In this document: one piece after another, positions 43,115-55,400 of the stretch
Position numbering within the stretch: the first letter of the stretch is position 1
How the letters are laid out: each line of letters begins with the position of its first letter
Assembly (NCBI RefSeq): GCF_020497125.1
Contig: NC_059081.1
Coordinates: 18,757,105-18,821,104, forward strand
Direction: 5' to 3'
Source: Mauremys mutica
Lineage: Eukaryota > Chordata > Testudines > Geoemydidae
Length of the DNA: 64,000 bases
Notes under the pieces: generated by a model
Told to the model about the DNA's origin: nothing
The model's input: only the letters and a program-made list of their open reading frames with translations
Database searches by the model: none
Program-made: the position numbers and the translations under genes

Positions 43115-44700
43115 CTTCATTGTAAATATGGATAATGTTGTTAGGATTAACCAAAGGGAAAAAATTGTCTACAAACTTTCCAAATAGAACTTGCATAACT
43201 ATAGGTTAAATGCAATTTCCACCTATGTTTCTTAAGAGATTCAGTTTAGACAGGTTGTCAAAGTTGAGATTGCAGGGACCTTAGAAATAGAAAGAAGCAT
43301 ATGAAAGACCTGTGGACTTTTGAGGCTAATCATGTAAGGGCTAAGAAGCCTCCACTTGTTTGATACCAGTGAGAATTAAGGGTACTCAGCAGCGCCATGT
43401 AAGATTGGGCATCAGATCAATTAATTAGACTGCAGGTAGTCATAGACAGAAGCCAGATATCCCTCTGTAAATGCTAGCCCAGAAATATTGCCTTTGATTG
43501 GCAAAGTGTAGTAATGAACCAACCCTGGTCAAAATTTAGTCCCCAAAAGAGCTACGTTGGGGGACTGGCTACCATATCTGCTGGAACACTGTAGACACAA
43601 GGGATGTGGTCTGGCATCTTGAAGAGCTGAGGTGCCTGGCCCCGTATGCACTGTAGTATATGCTGGGGGAGAGAGGAAGAACGGGGAGAATGTGCATGCT
43701 GCTCCTTTTTAAAAGGAATAGCAAGTTGCACCTTCACATGTTCTGTTTGCCTCCATCTACTGTATACCATCCTGACCTGTGCTGTCACTACCATTTCTTC
43801 CTTTCTCCCCCTTTTCCCTCAAATAGTAAAAGCAAGATTTTGCTCAGTGTTTTATAGCAAAAAAATTCCCACAAATGTTAAATCATTGTTGAGATAAAGA
43901 AAACGTAATGCTAAGTACAAACAAAAGAAAAGATTAGGTGATCTAACATATCAATGACCATACCTAGGTACAGTGAGTGCAGCATGAGATGAACATCTGT
44001 TCCAAGCATCATATTGTTAATGCTGAATGTTCTTGTTTATATGGTTTAAATGTGTCCATTAATGTTGTTTTAACATGTCTTTTGGTGTGTGAAATTGATA
44101 TCTGCTTTGTTGATGTGAAGGCTGAATTCAGGGGGAAAAGATAACTGACCCTTGATCTAGAACAGCCAACCTAGTTTACAATTCAGATCGCAGATTTACC
44201 TGAGCTGTCATCACAGTTACAAAGCGACTTCCCAGCAAGGCAGATAAAATGTTACAAAGTCAAAATATCATTAAAGCACTCAGAGATGGCAAGCACCTGA
44301 GTGTTTCTTTTCTTTACACCTAAAAGCATAGGAATAGTTTGATTTCTGTTTTGGGGGGCAGCACCAGTCAGGCCAATGGGGCTATGTGGGGCAAATTCCC
44401 TGCCTGCCGAAGGCTTGCAATTTTGGGGGACAACACCCCGCTTTCTCCCCCACACTATGCTCATGCCTAAAAGCCAGGATTTCTTAATGTTGCCAGCTTT
44501 GTTGAAATACTGTATAGGGGTATATGTGGAATATTCTGTCTGGGTGTCTTCATTGTGTGAACTTCATTTAATGCTCATACCTTCATGCGTGCACTTCACG
44601 CTATCGCGCCCTTAAAAGAAAGAACGGAGGCGTCCCTAGTAAATGAGATAAAAGCCCCCAAAATAATATACCAAGTGGTTTGTGCACTTTTCAGCTCTTG
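43115..44700. other. non-coding stretch, nothing recognised
   Basis: Frames up to 83 codons have no motif. Ordinary composition. Confidence 0.4.
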
Positions 44701-44712
44701 TTGTCTTCAGGA

Positions 44713-44897
44713 CAATGGTAGTTGCAGGCACTCAGCACACTGCAATGTACTATATGTGGGGAGAACAAATAGTCTGTCCTGATCCCTGCAAATGACTATT
44801 TTATGCCCTGAAACATGACACTTGACGACTTGAGGGTGCAAATCTACAATGGGTGGGTCCAATTTTGCAAGGTACTGAGTGCCTGCAACTACCATTG
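44713..44897. mobile_element. palindromic MITE with 33-bp inverted arms
   Basis: 44713-44745 and 44865-44897 are inverted repeats matching at 30 of 33 positions, the outer 23 perfectly (outer word CAATGGTAGTTGCAGGCACT). The interior of about 120 bp has TGCAAATCTACAATGGG-type words of the same MITE group. Adjoining TGATATCAGTGGGAGTTGAAG is also typical of the family, so the true ends may lie a little outside. Confidence 0.75.
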
Positions 44898-44929
44898 ATA
44901 TCAGTGGGAGTTGAAGTTTCAGGATGGAG

Positions 44930-46500
44930 ACTGCTGTTAGCCATAAAATTACCCAAATTATTTTAAAGGTTCAGGCTTTTCAGTTTTTACCAAAAATATA
45001 AAGTACTATCTTGCTCTGTACTATCTTACACATTAAATGATACCTTCAAGGTTTTGTCTGTGAAAACTACTCTACGTAATTTCTTGAAACTTGAAATATA
45101 CAGTTATACAATATCTCCTTTATTTAGTGACAAATAGCATTGATTTTATCCATTCCCTGGATTCAAATATGAGTCTTTCGTCATGTGCTGGGTGCCAGTC
45201 ATGAGGCATTAACATCGAGATTATCCTTTTTACCAATTGATTGAATTACAACATAAATGCTTCTCCTAGTTTGTCAGTTGAGTAAATTATGATATACTCC
45301 TAAATGTTCATGTGCAATGGTGTGGCAGAACATTTTTTTTTAATCCAGGGAAAGTGCAAAACCAAGGCTATTTGTATCTAATTAAATATTAAGATATCAG
45401 GCACTAAATATTTAATTGGCCAGCTGTACTGCAACTGAGTAGTGAAGAAATATAAAAACTGCATTTTCATGTACAGACCATGTCTGTGCTGGCGAACTGA
45501 ACTGTTCCTAATTGAACCAGTGGGATAGGAGAGATTTAAGCATAAACAATCCAGTATGTCGCCACTAGCATTGCTGAATCATGTTCTGAACTGCTACAGT
45601 TTTGTCCTGTGGCCACGCTAGTGTTGTTCTAAACCATTTCATTTGCAATGCCTTCTGCGTACCTATTTCACAGTTTCTGGCTCAGCTTCTAGAAGCAGTG
45701 GAGACTGGGAGACTTGAAAAGGCCATCGAGTGCACTGGTGGCACCATAGACGGCAGTCTGCTGCTATAATAGAGTGAGCAGTTCAAACAACCTTCATCCA
45801 TACTGGTATTAAAATGATGTAGATTGAAATGGTGCAGTTTGACACAGTATTTAGATATTGATTGAATTTTTGAAATGGCTGGATAATAAAAGATAAAGCG
45901 GAGACTTCTTCAGGATGCATGAAGCAGTAGTTGTACAATGAGGAGAAACGGTTAAGGCCAAAGCAAAAATGCACAGTATGCTCTGGGCCAAATTCAGTGG
46001 GAGCACTGCTTGAGTAAGCAGTGTTGTAGAAACCCACTTTTAAAAAAAAACCTTTACATTCTATGCTCTTAGTTTCTTACATTTAACACATTTACTAGAA
46101 ATAGCTGTAGCACTGTGCAAGTTTCCCTGTATGCTAAATTCTGCTAGTGCACCTGATTCCTGATATTTAATCGTTCTGCTATTCCAATTATTAGCCTCTC
46201 CTGAGCACAGAGTGCAAATTCGAGTTGCATATTTTTTTCTTAAGTAAATTAGAAACCAATGAACCTGGAGCACTTTTGCCATTTTGGTTTTGGATGCAAA
46301 TTTTCTGATGTTTAGCATAATATTTGCTGTATTATGCATTTCCCCCCCAGCATTTGAGGAGTCAGTTTGTATAAATCCTAACTAGGGGAGGTGTGTGGGT
46401 TTTTTACATTCAGGGATATACAACATATCAGGGCACAACATTGGATGATGTGTTCCTATGGGTCAGGCTTGGCTGGATGTTTGTTAGATTTTGAATCCAG
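44930..46500. other. AT-rich non-coding DNA
   Basis: Minus-strand frames of 84 and 92 codons at 45783-46339 lack any motif. No repeat family was recognised, apart from GGCCAAATTCAGTGGG near 45987, which may be an eroded MITE edge. Confidence 0.4.
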
Positions 46501-46506
46501 TTATCT

Positions 46507-46756
46507 AGGGGTATGTCTACACTGCAATTAAAAAAAGGTGACACTGAGTCTGGGTCAGCTGACTCAGCACAGGGGGCTCAGGCTGCAGTGCTAAAAAATG
46601 CATTGTACACACTTGTGCTGTAGCCACTGTGTGGGTCTGAGCCCAGGCTCCAGCCCAAATGTCTACACTGCAATTTTAAGTCCTGCAAGCCTGCGTAAGC
46701 AGATCTAGCCAGCTGCAGCCATGCTGTGGGTCTTTTTTTGCAGTGTAGACATACCA
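46507..46756. mobile_element. MITE, full-length (GGGTATGTCTACACTGCA family)
   Basis: Begins GGGGTATGTCTACACTGCAA and ends TGCAGTGTAGACATACC, an 18-20 bp inverted repeat. The interior has the paired GTCTGGGTCAGCTGACTCAGC and TCTGAGCCCAGGCTCC words, plus a second inner GTCTACACTGCAATTTTAAG. It is the best-preserved example of this group, which shares its terminal word with the Harbinger element at 50562. Confidence 0.8.
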
Positions 46757-49700
46757 CCAGACTCCACACTTAACACTTTTACCAGAGATATTTCTAACTT
46801 CACAGATCCCCTTGCTCTAGCAGTAGGACCCCCCCCCCCATCGCTTGAGCTTAATGATAATTTCTGATAGCTGTACATAGTACAGAGTCTGTATCACATG
46901 GTTGGAAGAGCTCTGATTCTATTGCAGTTGAGACAGTGATACACCTGGGAGGAAGGAAAGACTCTGAACTGGAACTTAATATGCTCAGTCCTAACATAGA
47001 TAACTCTGAAATCCACCTAATGGGGGAAGATTCTCAAGGAACCAAGTTGATTTCCATAATACTCAGCAGAGAGAGCTGTCACTTAGTGAGGGTTTTAATG
47101 TCACTTTATTGGAACACGAACTGCAGCTTTTCCCTTTGAATTTCAATCAAAATTCCTGATTATTCTTTGTAGAGCTTCTGAAATATGTCTCTCTACTGAC
47201 TTTAGAACCTTTTCAGAGACAGGCATGGGTGTTTGAAGGTCCAAAGTGTCAAGTTTCTGTAGTGATTCCATCTCACAGAGAAATAGGCTTGGAACCCTGC
47301 AGAGAATAGAAGTTGTTATAGTTGGAAAGGTTGCTTAAACTGTCTGGGAATGTTGTCCACCAGACAGTCTTGACTGAAGCAACTTTAACTGTATTACGGG
47401 ATGGAAGGCGGCTATTACTTCTCTAATTACCTACCTTCTTATTAATAATACAAACCCCCATGTTTTTCTTCTGCTGATTAAGCAAAGATTTCCCCTCCCC
47501 CCCAGTGCTTCACTGCTGTTATGAGAGAGATTGGCCAGTGGAATGAACAGTCCAGTAGAACGTTGTTCGTTTTTTTTTTTAAAATGACCATGATTAGCCT
47601 TTAACCTAAGACTACAAAACTACTACGACTGCGAACATCTTATGTTCGCCATGCAGAGTGAACCCTGAACTATTGGTGGGAAGGTTAATAACTGATCCTC
47701 AGGAGAGGGGGAACATTGATCTATCCTTATTTAAGTACCGATCTGAGTGCAAGCTCTGAGATGGCTAAAATGCCCTTGTTTTTAACTTCTGGTCTAAAGC
47801 AAAATTTAGATTACAGAATCTACACTGAAATCCTATTAAGTTTATATAAACAGGCAACTCTGAATTATAGGCTTATAATTCAATCTAGGCTCTCTGGAGA
47901 TATCATAAACCACAAGAGCAAAGCTCGAGTGATTTATGTAGTTACCGCAACCCTGAGATGGAGTTTTAGCCCCAAAACTCAAACTGCACTGTCTACTTTA
48001 TATATCCCACGGATCAGACTATATGCTTTGCATGGGCTATTGGTCCCTTCCTCTTTTTATCATGGGCTGCCCTGCACCTTCCCCTCTCCTTTCTCCAGTC
48101 TCCCATAAATGGGAAGCTAGGGATGTTATCCTGCAGATCAAATTTATCTGGGAAGTGTTTAGATACTATGGTGTTGGGTGCTATATAGAAACCCTATAAT
48201 ACTTAGATAGTTCTAATTTCTGGCTTGACCATGCATGGAGTTACCGTTCTACTCCTTGCCCACTGGTCTGACCTGCGCTCCTGGGGAGTGGCTATAATCT
48301 CTTGCTATGTCAGCTGTTTATAGGGAAGGAATAAATAGTGTTAAGCTATTGTTTGTTTGAATTGTATAAGGTCACAGCCATGAATTGCGATTTCTTTGTG
48401 TGGATTTAGTGTCACAATTAATTTTGTTATCTCTTAACAAAGCATGAAAGCTGTGAACAGTTGCCAAACCTAAGTCCTTATTCTTGCATCTAGAAATGAT
48501 AAACATTTCTATCATGCATTCTATGTCAGATGCAACACGTAGTAACCTTAGTTGTGAAATTCCTAGTTTTAGGTAGATACATCATTATACTAAATATAGC
48601 TTATTTAACTATGGAAATAATTGAATTTCAGTCGCAGCAAAGCTAAAGATTCAGGTTCAGAATCCTTGGGTAAATCAACTGACTTTCTATTCAAAACATT
48701 GTTATGCAAATTATCTTCTATAGTATAAAAAGCTATATTCACAAGTAAAATATTTTTATAGCATACATGCGCCTTCAAAATTATTCTCACGCTAGTCTTT
48801 ATGTTGTGCATAAATATTGTAAAAAAAAAACAAAACAGATGAGTAAATCTTGATCTGGGCTGGTAAATTTTTATGATAGCTTTGCAAAGCTGATGTACTG
48901 TGGCAATTAATAAAACTACATCTAGCAATCAGGACAACAGAATACAAACATTCCTATTGCTTTATACTCATAATCTATTATTGGAGACAGAAAGTATAGT
49001 TATCAATGTAATTTAAGAAATATTGTAGGGCACGATCCAAAGCCCAGTAAGGGACTGGAAAGACTCAAATTGACTACAGTGTGGTCTTAAATTATGACAT
49101 GTATGAGCCATGTTATATCACAGGTAACAAGTCTTGGTATATTTTTTCCCTATTTTGTTACCAATGTTGTCTTCTCCATCACAGCTGTTTAACAATTCTT
49201 TCAACCATCATTGTATAGAGGTATCCTAGAGTTCCATTTCCTGAGTATTAAATGTTTTGCTACATGTCAGTACCTATTTCTCAGTGTTTGCTGGAAGATT
49301 TAATTTTTATTTATTCCAGTATACAGCTCTTTTGGAGAGGGGCAGTTCTGCACATTCAGAATGGTGGCAACATCTTTGCATTTAGTGTTCTGCTCTTTTC
49401 ATAGTTTGCAATAAGAGAGAAATTTACAGGACAGTTTAGCTGATGGCTAGTGGAATTGCTGGTATTTACAATAAGTAGATAAACTTGCTTGATGTAGATA
49501 TTTGGGTATCCTGTAAACTCTGTTCTGAAAACAAACACAGAGATAACAAATGGGATATATTTGACATATTTTTTTCTCAATCTTCTTTTGACATTGAGAT
49601 ATAATTGTTTCCCGCTTACCTTTTCCCTCCAGTGCCAGTGGAAACAATGAAGGCTTACTGCATTTGTGTGTATTGCCTGCCAGCAGTCAGTCAGTGTCTC

Positions 49701-49980
49701 TCTCACTCTCTTTCTCACACACACACACTTTTTTTTATAATTACCCAATTTAATGTTTTTTAATGAAAATGTAAATTTTGACCAGTTGTATAACTGACTG
49801 TAGAAATCAACACAGTTAGAGAAAAAATATGCAATACATATAGGTAAATATAACAAACTGAAACAACTGTATCCAAAAGTAAATTTTATGTAGATGCAAA
49901 ACTGGTGATGGTTTTTTGTGGAGATGGAAAAATATTTAGCTGAGCTTTCTTGTGGTGCTGGCTAGTGCTTGGTAGTCTAA
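46757..49980. other. AT-rich non-coding DNA
   Basis: The longest repeat-poor stretch of the right half. Minus-strand frames of 107 codons (48605-48928) and 166 codons (49356-49856) are rich in Ile, Lys, Phe and Tyr and run through an (AC)n and poly-T stretch near 49715-49735. They have no domain, and I treat them as chance. Short C, T and A runs occur near 46830, 47570 and 48818. Confidence 0.45.
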
Positions 49981-49984
49981 ATTC

Positions 49985-50215
49985 TTCAAGTGGCCTCTGC
50001 ACATTCCCATTCTTGGGATGCATCAATGGCACAGCTTGGACTAGTGGAAGCTTCTAGGAGTAGTGCCCAGGAGTAGAACTATAAAAAGGGGTGTGGCATA
50101 CTGACCACCTCAGTTCCTTCCAGCCATCATAGAGGCAAAGCAGAAGCCTCTTTGGACACTTGGACCCCAGTTCATCAGACCAGATTGTTCCCAGTGTCAT
50201 CACTTTTTATGTGCC
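49985..50215 (+). mobile_element. possible LTR or promoter-like fragment
   Basis: ACTATAAAAAGGGGTGTGG near 50079-50097 is a strong TATA-type box. It is followed by CAGTTCCTTCCAGCCATCA and GCAAAGCAGAAGCCTC, words that resemble the promoter half of a turtle LTR. Ends were not found. Confidence 0.35.
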
Positions 50216-51319
50216 TTCTCATTGCTCCATAGGCCATACCTTCACTCTGGTTACAGCTGATGACTTTCATTTCTGAGAAGTGGAATGGTAGTTTCTATTT
50301 TGCTACTGTCCTGTTGCAGAAACAAAATGGTATTTTGTAAAGCAAAACTGTCAAGTTAGATGCTGTCTTGTTCCCCGCCCCCACTCCCCAAATGAGCTTA
50401 ATACTCCATGGAGCTCAGTAGAGAATTAGGTGTTTATGCATGGATGAAGAGAGGTATAATGAATGGGGAAACAACTATCTTTACTCATTTTGGGCTTTCT
50501 ACACTCTTTTCTTTCCCAATGAAGTCTCTCCCCCCCAAAAAATCTGCATTAGCAACTCTGTGGGTATGTCTACACTATGAAATTAGGTTGATTAATAGAA
50601 GTCAATTTTTTAGAAATCGATTTGATACAGTCGCTTGTGTGTATCCCCACTAAGCACATTAAGTCGACAGTGTGCGTCCACAGTACCAAGGCTAGGGTCG
50701 ACTTTCAGAGCATTGCACTGTGTGTAGCTATCCCACAGTTCCCGCTGTCTCCGCCGCCCACTGAAATTCTGGGTTGAGCTCCTAATGCCTGATGGGGCAA
50801 AAACATTGTCGCGGGTGGTTCTGGGTAAATGTCATCAGGCCCCCCTCCCTCCCTCCGTGAAAGCAATGGCAAAAAATCATTTCTTGCCTTTTTTTCTGGG
50901 TTACCCGTGCAGATGAGATACCATGGCAAGCAGGGAGCCTGCTCAGCTCACTGTCACCGTATGCCTCCTGGGTGCCGCTGGCAGACGTGGTACTGCAGTG
51001 CTACACAGCAGCATCCCCTTACCTTGCCTTGCGGACGGTAGATGGTACAATACGACTGCTAACCGTCATCATCGTCCCATGGGTGCTCCTGGCCGACCTC
51101 GGTGAGGTCAGTCAGGGGCGCCTGAACAAAAATGGGAATGACTCCAGGTCATTCTCTTCTTTAAGTTTCGTCTAATGGAGATTCAGTCCTGCCTGGAATA
51201 TCATGCCAGCTGGAGGCTTCTGCCTCAGCTCTCCCAGTTGGCAGCACCGCGTGGTCGCACCTACCCCAGCCTGTCCCTTGCTCCCATGGCTCATGAAGCC
51301 TGGACAGTAGTAAGGAGCA

Positions 51320-51605
51320 GTTCAACTATAGGCTGAACAAGTGCATAATGGTGGTAGAATGTGCCTTTGGACATTTAAAAGCTCACTAGTGCAGTTTACT
51401 GGCTCAGTTAGACCTCAGCGAGACCAATATTCCCATCGTTATTACTGCTTGCTGTGTGCTCCACAATATCTGTGAGAGTAAGGGGGAGATGTTTATGGCG
51501 AGGTGGGAGGTTGAGGCAAATTGCCGCCCCGCTGGTTACGTGCAGCCAGACACCAGGGTGGTTAGAAGAGCACAGCAGGGCGCGTAGTGCATCAGAGAAG
51601 CTTTG
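51320..51605 (+). pseudogene. HARBI1-like transposase remnant (C-terminal)
   Basis: One frame from about 51324 reads FNYRLNKCIMVVECAFGHLK, then after one in-frame TAG, CSLLAQLDLSETNIPIVIT, ACCVLHNICESKGEMFMARW and EVEAN. This is the carboxy-terminal part of the DDE nuclease family DDE_Tnp_4/HARBI1. The VECAFGHLK word holds the acidic residue at the place of the third catalytic position. The earlier catalytic aspartates and helical region are missing by deletion. HARBI1-type nucleases need a Myb-like partner, whose remnant lies downstream on the other strand. Confidence 0.8.
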
Positions 51606-51879
51606 AAAACCAGTTTCATGACTGGCCAGGCTAAAGTGTGACAGTTCTGTTTTTCTCCTTGATGAAAACTCGCCCCCTTGTTCACTCTACTTCCCTGTAA
51701 GCCAACCGCCCTCCCGTCCCCTCCCCGCTTTGATCTCCCCTTGCAGAGACAATAAAGTCATTGTTTCAGATTCATGCATTCTTTATTAATTCGTCACACA
51801 AATGGGGGGACAACTGCCAAGGTAGCCTGGGAGGGCTGGGGGAGGAGGGAAGCACAGGGGTGGGGTAGTTGTAGGGGCA

Positions 51880-52170
51880 CCCCTTAGAATGGCATGCAGC
51901 TCATCATAGAAGCGGCATGTCTGGTTTGCCTCTCTGGTTCTTTGGTAGGCTTCACACAGCACTGCTGCGGGTCCCTGTTATAACCTCTGTCCTTCATGCT
52001 CTTGGAGATTTTTTTTTCTTTTCTTCAAATATTCTGGCTTTTAGTCTTTTGGAACGGAGTTTGGATAGCATGGATTCGTCTCCCCGTTCGGTCCATGCTC
52101 AAGCTCTTTTGCGATTCTGGGACTGCATGGTCACCTGTGCTGATCAGCTCGCCACTCTGGCGAAAGAGGA
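51880..52170 (-). pseudogene. Myb/SANT-like transposon partner remnant
   Basis: On the minus strand QNRKRA, a stop, then AWTERGDESMLSKLRSKRLK resembles the start of a Myb/SANT-like DNA-binding domain with its AWTERE motif. Further on, NRDPQQC and, in another frame, TCRFYDELHAIL match the end of that domain. At least one stop, one frameshift and internal deletions separate these pieces. In intact Harbinger elements this protein carries the nuclease into the nucleus and binds the ends. The opposite-strand frame at 51917-52225 (102 codons) is its shadow. Confidence 0.7.
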
Positions 52171-52402
52171 AATGAAATTCAAAAGTTTGTGGGTCTTTTC
52201 CTGTCTACCTGGCCAGTGCATCTGAGTTGAGTGCTGTCCAGAGCGGTCACAATGGAGCACTCTGAGATAGCTCCCGGAGGCCAATACCGTCGAATTGTGT
52301 CCACATTACCATGACAAAAATGGCTTTGTTGCGTGGACGGGTGCAGGGTTAAATCGATCTAACGCTGCTAAATTCTACCTAAACTTGTAGTGTAGACCAG
52401 GG

Positions 52403-53690
52403 CTGTGTGTGTCTCTTCCTTATGGAACCTCTCAACTTTTCAGCATAGAAATTGGAGACAAATGACCACAACCACAGTCAGGCTTTGAAAAATGGTAATG
52501 AAAATCTCGAGAAGCTGTGCATTTCAGTGGTTTTAGATAGAATACCTTTTTAATAAAGCAAAAAACTTGTTGTAAAGTATGCCAATATTTTGTTTTTGAA
52601 TTGCCTAGCTTTGAGAGTAACCGATAACTTCTTGTCCCTGCTAAGTCTTTGATGGGAAAGTTTGCTGGCTACTGTATTTTATATCATTTGGGCAAGTTGT
52701 ACTTGCTCTGTATGTGACTGACTTCAGTGCAGATACATCGACTAAATGTATAACACATGAAATGGTGCTGTTAGGGCTTGTCTGAGAGGAGACGAGTTCA
52801 ATTTTACTTTCCAGATGACCTGTAGAAGACAGTGAGGAGTAACCCAATTACATATAATGCGTATTCATAACTTATGCCTGAAGGCCTAGTATATCTAATT
52901 TTTGTCCCACATTATTGTTGGGAACAAAAGGATGCTGTGACCAGTAGGGTTTTTAATCTGTTTTTCCATTTATCTGCTATAGAGGATTACTCTGAAAAAA
53001 GAATAAACTGTGGGCTATTGTACAATATGATTTTGTTGTATAGTACAATATGATACCAATCAGTAGGACCTTACGCTAGGACCTGATTTTTGAGGGAACC
53101 ACAGGACTCCAGCTTGTCTGATCAATAGATATCAAGCATGTTGGACAGACAATAGGCTTCTCTAGGGCAAAAGAAAGGAATATGTCAACTGCTCCCTATT
53201 GCTTCTCTCTATTGATTGATAGTGTGCCAATAGCACCAGTATTGAAGGAGACCATATGTTTCAGGGGTAGGTTATAAGGTAATTTTAAGGAATGAGGGGA
53301 ATGCTGATGGTTCTATTTGCCATAGTAAAATATTAACTCCTGATTTTGATTTCACTGACATCACTGTAAATTGGGAGTAACTTCATTGAAGTGTAAAACT
53401 TGTATAAATGAAGTCAGCGGCAGGCCCTAAAGTACTGCTTTTTCTGGGGAGGAAGATTTTTAAGGGAGGTGTGTTTTATTTTTTTATTTATTTTTTCCCC
53501 CCCTTCAATACTGTACAAGCAAGTGGCTGGTCAGCATATCAAGGTTACATGTCAACAGGGCCAAAAGGACAGTACCAGAAAGGGGGCTGAGAGGAGGCTG
53601 TAGCAGGATAAGCAATAATGGAGGGTAAACTTGTCTTCTGGCAACTTCATCTTATACCCTCCTGCTGTTTGCTTTATCTTGCTGTTCTTG
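52403..53690. other. non-coding DNA with an old MITE piece
   Basis: Near 53335-53430, TAACTCCTGATTTTGATTTC, AAATTGGGAGTAACTTCATTG and GAAGTCAGCGGCAGGCC look like an eroded palindromic MITE. A T-rich run with CCCCCCC follows near 53475-53505. Nothing else is recognised. Confidence 0.4.
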
Positions 53691-53719
53691 CCCTGCACGC
53701 CTCCTCTCCCCCACTACTG

Positions 53720-54427
53720 CAGGGCCAGCCAGAGGTGGGGGGGCAAGTGGGGCAATTTGCCCCGGGCCCCACAGGGGCCTCCACAAGAATCTCTGAGGCT
53801 CCCCCTTGCCTCTGCCTTCGCCTTCCCTCATCCACCGGCACCTCAGAGCGCCATGTCCAGGAGCGGCCCTGGACAGAGCTAAAGCGGCATGGCTCCAGCG
53901 GGGCCTGAGCGCCTCCCGCTCAGAGCCATGTGGTAAGGGGGCGGGGCTGTGAGCTGCAGCCAAGCGATGGGAGCTCAGGTCCCGCTGGAGCCATGCAGCT
54001 GCAGCGTTGTCCACGGCCGCTCCTGGATGCGGCTCGCTGAGGCTCCGGGAGAGGGGAGAGGCGGGGGGTTGGATAAGGGGCAGGGAGTCCCAGGGACAGT
54101 CAGGGGACAGAGGTTTGGGGGGTGGTCGTCAGGGGATGGGGAACGAGGGGTTGGATTGTGGGCATTCCGGGGGTCTGTCAGGACTCAGCGGGGGAGGAGG
54201 GGCTGGATAGGGTTTGGGGCAGTCAGGGGGCAGGGAGAGGGGGGTGGTGGTTGGTGGGGGGGATCTTGTGGGGCAGGGGACAAGGAGCAGGATGGGTTGG
54301 GGATTCTGAGAGGGGCAGTCAGGGGGCAGGAAGTGGATGGGGGTTGGATAGGGGGCAGGAAGTGGATGGGGGTTGGATAGGGGGCAGGGCCAGGCTGTTT
54401 AGAGAGGCACAGCCTTCCCTACCCTAA
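53720..54427 (+). mobile_element. GC-rich repeat with G-rich minisatellite
   Basis: Starts GCAGGGCCAGCCAGAGGTGG and GGCAAGTGGGGCAATTTGCC, and ends GAGGCACAGCCTTCCCTACC. From about 54060 to 54390 the interior is a degenerate tandem of GGGGGCAGGAAGTGGATGGG-like and GGTTGGATAGGGGGC units, including a nearly exact 27-bp doublet near 54329-54384. The first 60 bp resemble the smaller element at 55925-56087. Six overlapping Gly/Arg-rich frames of 67-143 codons are artefacts. Confidence 0.6.
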
Positions 54428-54741
54428 AGGTCATTCAGCAGTTTGAGGCTTGCAGACAGTTATTTAACACAAAGAGCCAAGCCGTTATCTTTTCCTTATG
54501 GCTACCATCCCTTTCACTTCTCAAATTATAGTCTACATTTAATTTCAGTGCCATAGGGAGATTCATGTCGGGGGCGGGTAGCTTCATTTAAAATTATCCA
54601 GTTTAGATTAACAGTGATAGAGCCAAGAGCCATGGGGGAGGGATCACATGAGAAGAGCAATATCCTACACCACCTACCTCCTTCCCAGCCCTACCAAGGG
54701 AGGACCCCTACACACACATTCCCCGAGGCTCCAGGTTAATT

Positions 54742-54976
54742 CAGTGGTTCTCAAACTTTTTTTTGCACTGGTGACCCTTTTCACATAGCAAACCTCTGAG
54801 TGCGACCCCCCCACTTATAAATTAAAAACACTTTTTAAAATATATTTAATATATTTAACACTATTATAAATGCTGGAGGCAAAGCGGGGTTTGAGATGGA
54901 GGCTGACAGCTCGTGACCCCTAGTAATAACCTCATGACCCCATGAGGGGTCCTGACCTCCAGTTTGAGACCCCCTG
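54742..54976. mobile_element. hAT MITE (CAGTGGTTCTCAAAC) with perfect 8-bp target duplication
   Basis: Starts CAGTGGTTCTCAAACTTTTT and ends CCAGTTTGAGACCCCCTG, and is bounded by GGTTAATT at 54734-54741 and 54977-54984. The CTCAAAC/GTTTGAG ends are a textbook hAT terminal pattern. The interior is AT-rich with CGTGACCCC words and no frame. Confidence 0.9.
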
Positions 54977-55154
54977 GGTTAATTTAATTTTAGAACCCTG
55001 TGTCCATTCATATGCATGTGCTATTTTGAGCATGTCAGTTTTCACAACATAGGCTCATGCCAGATTCTGGAACAAGCTCAAATGCTCAGTTCGTGGAGTA
55101 TGTACATAGTCTATACTAAAGACAAACCCACAGTAACTGTCTCTAGTTTGTGGG

Positions 55155-55400
55155 GAAACAGATACATTCATGGAGGTTAAGTCCATTAATGGCTATTAGC
55201 CAGGATGGGTAAGGAATGGTGTCCCTAGCCTCTGTTTGTCAGAGGATGGAGATGGATGGCAGGAGAGAGATCACTTGATCATTACCTGTTAAGTTCACTC
55301 CCTCTGAGGCACTTGGCATTGGTCACTGTCAGAAGACAGGATACTGGGCTGGATGGACCTTTGGTCTGACCCAGTATGGCCATTCTTATGTTCTAAGCTA
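55155..55400 (+). mobile_element. CR1 LINE, 3' end
   Basis: CATGGAGGTTAAGTCCATTA, TGGCTATTAGCCAGGATGGG, GGTGTCCCTAGCCTCTGTTTG, TGGCATTGGTCACTGTC, GGATACTGGGCTGGATGGAC, TTTGGTCTGACCCAGTATGG and the tail CATTCTTATGTTCTAAG. Same subgroup as 42884-43114. Confidence 0.85.

Larger units (their letters stand above)
50562..52402 (+). mobile_element. PIF/Harbinger DNA transposon, internally deleted
   Basis: Terminal sequences GGGTATGTCTACACTATGAA and TTGTAGTGTAGACCAGGG are inverted repeats in the TATGTCTACACTA / TAGTGTAGACCAG words. CTGT occurs at both outer edges. Inside are a plus-strand HARBI1-like nuclease remnant and, converging on it, a minus-strand Myb/SANT-like remnant: the two-gene layout of autonomous Harbinger elements. 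The element is about 1.8 kb, shorter than the full-length form I recall, owing to deletions between and inside both genes. Frames of 60-74 codons at 50705-51175 lie in the 5' non-coding part. Neither protein is intact, so the copy is dead. Confidence 0.85.

Noticed and set aside
49356..49856. 166-codon minus-strand frame
   Set aside because: AT-rich composition, passes through (AC)n and poly-T, no domain or splice context.
53618..54427. Gly/Arg-rich frames and apparent CpG island
   Set aside because: G-rich minisatellite of a repeat; no promoter motifs or splice donor as at 17.4-18.3 kb.
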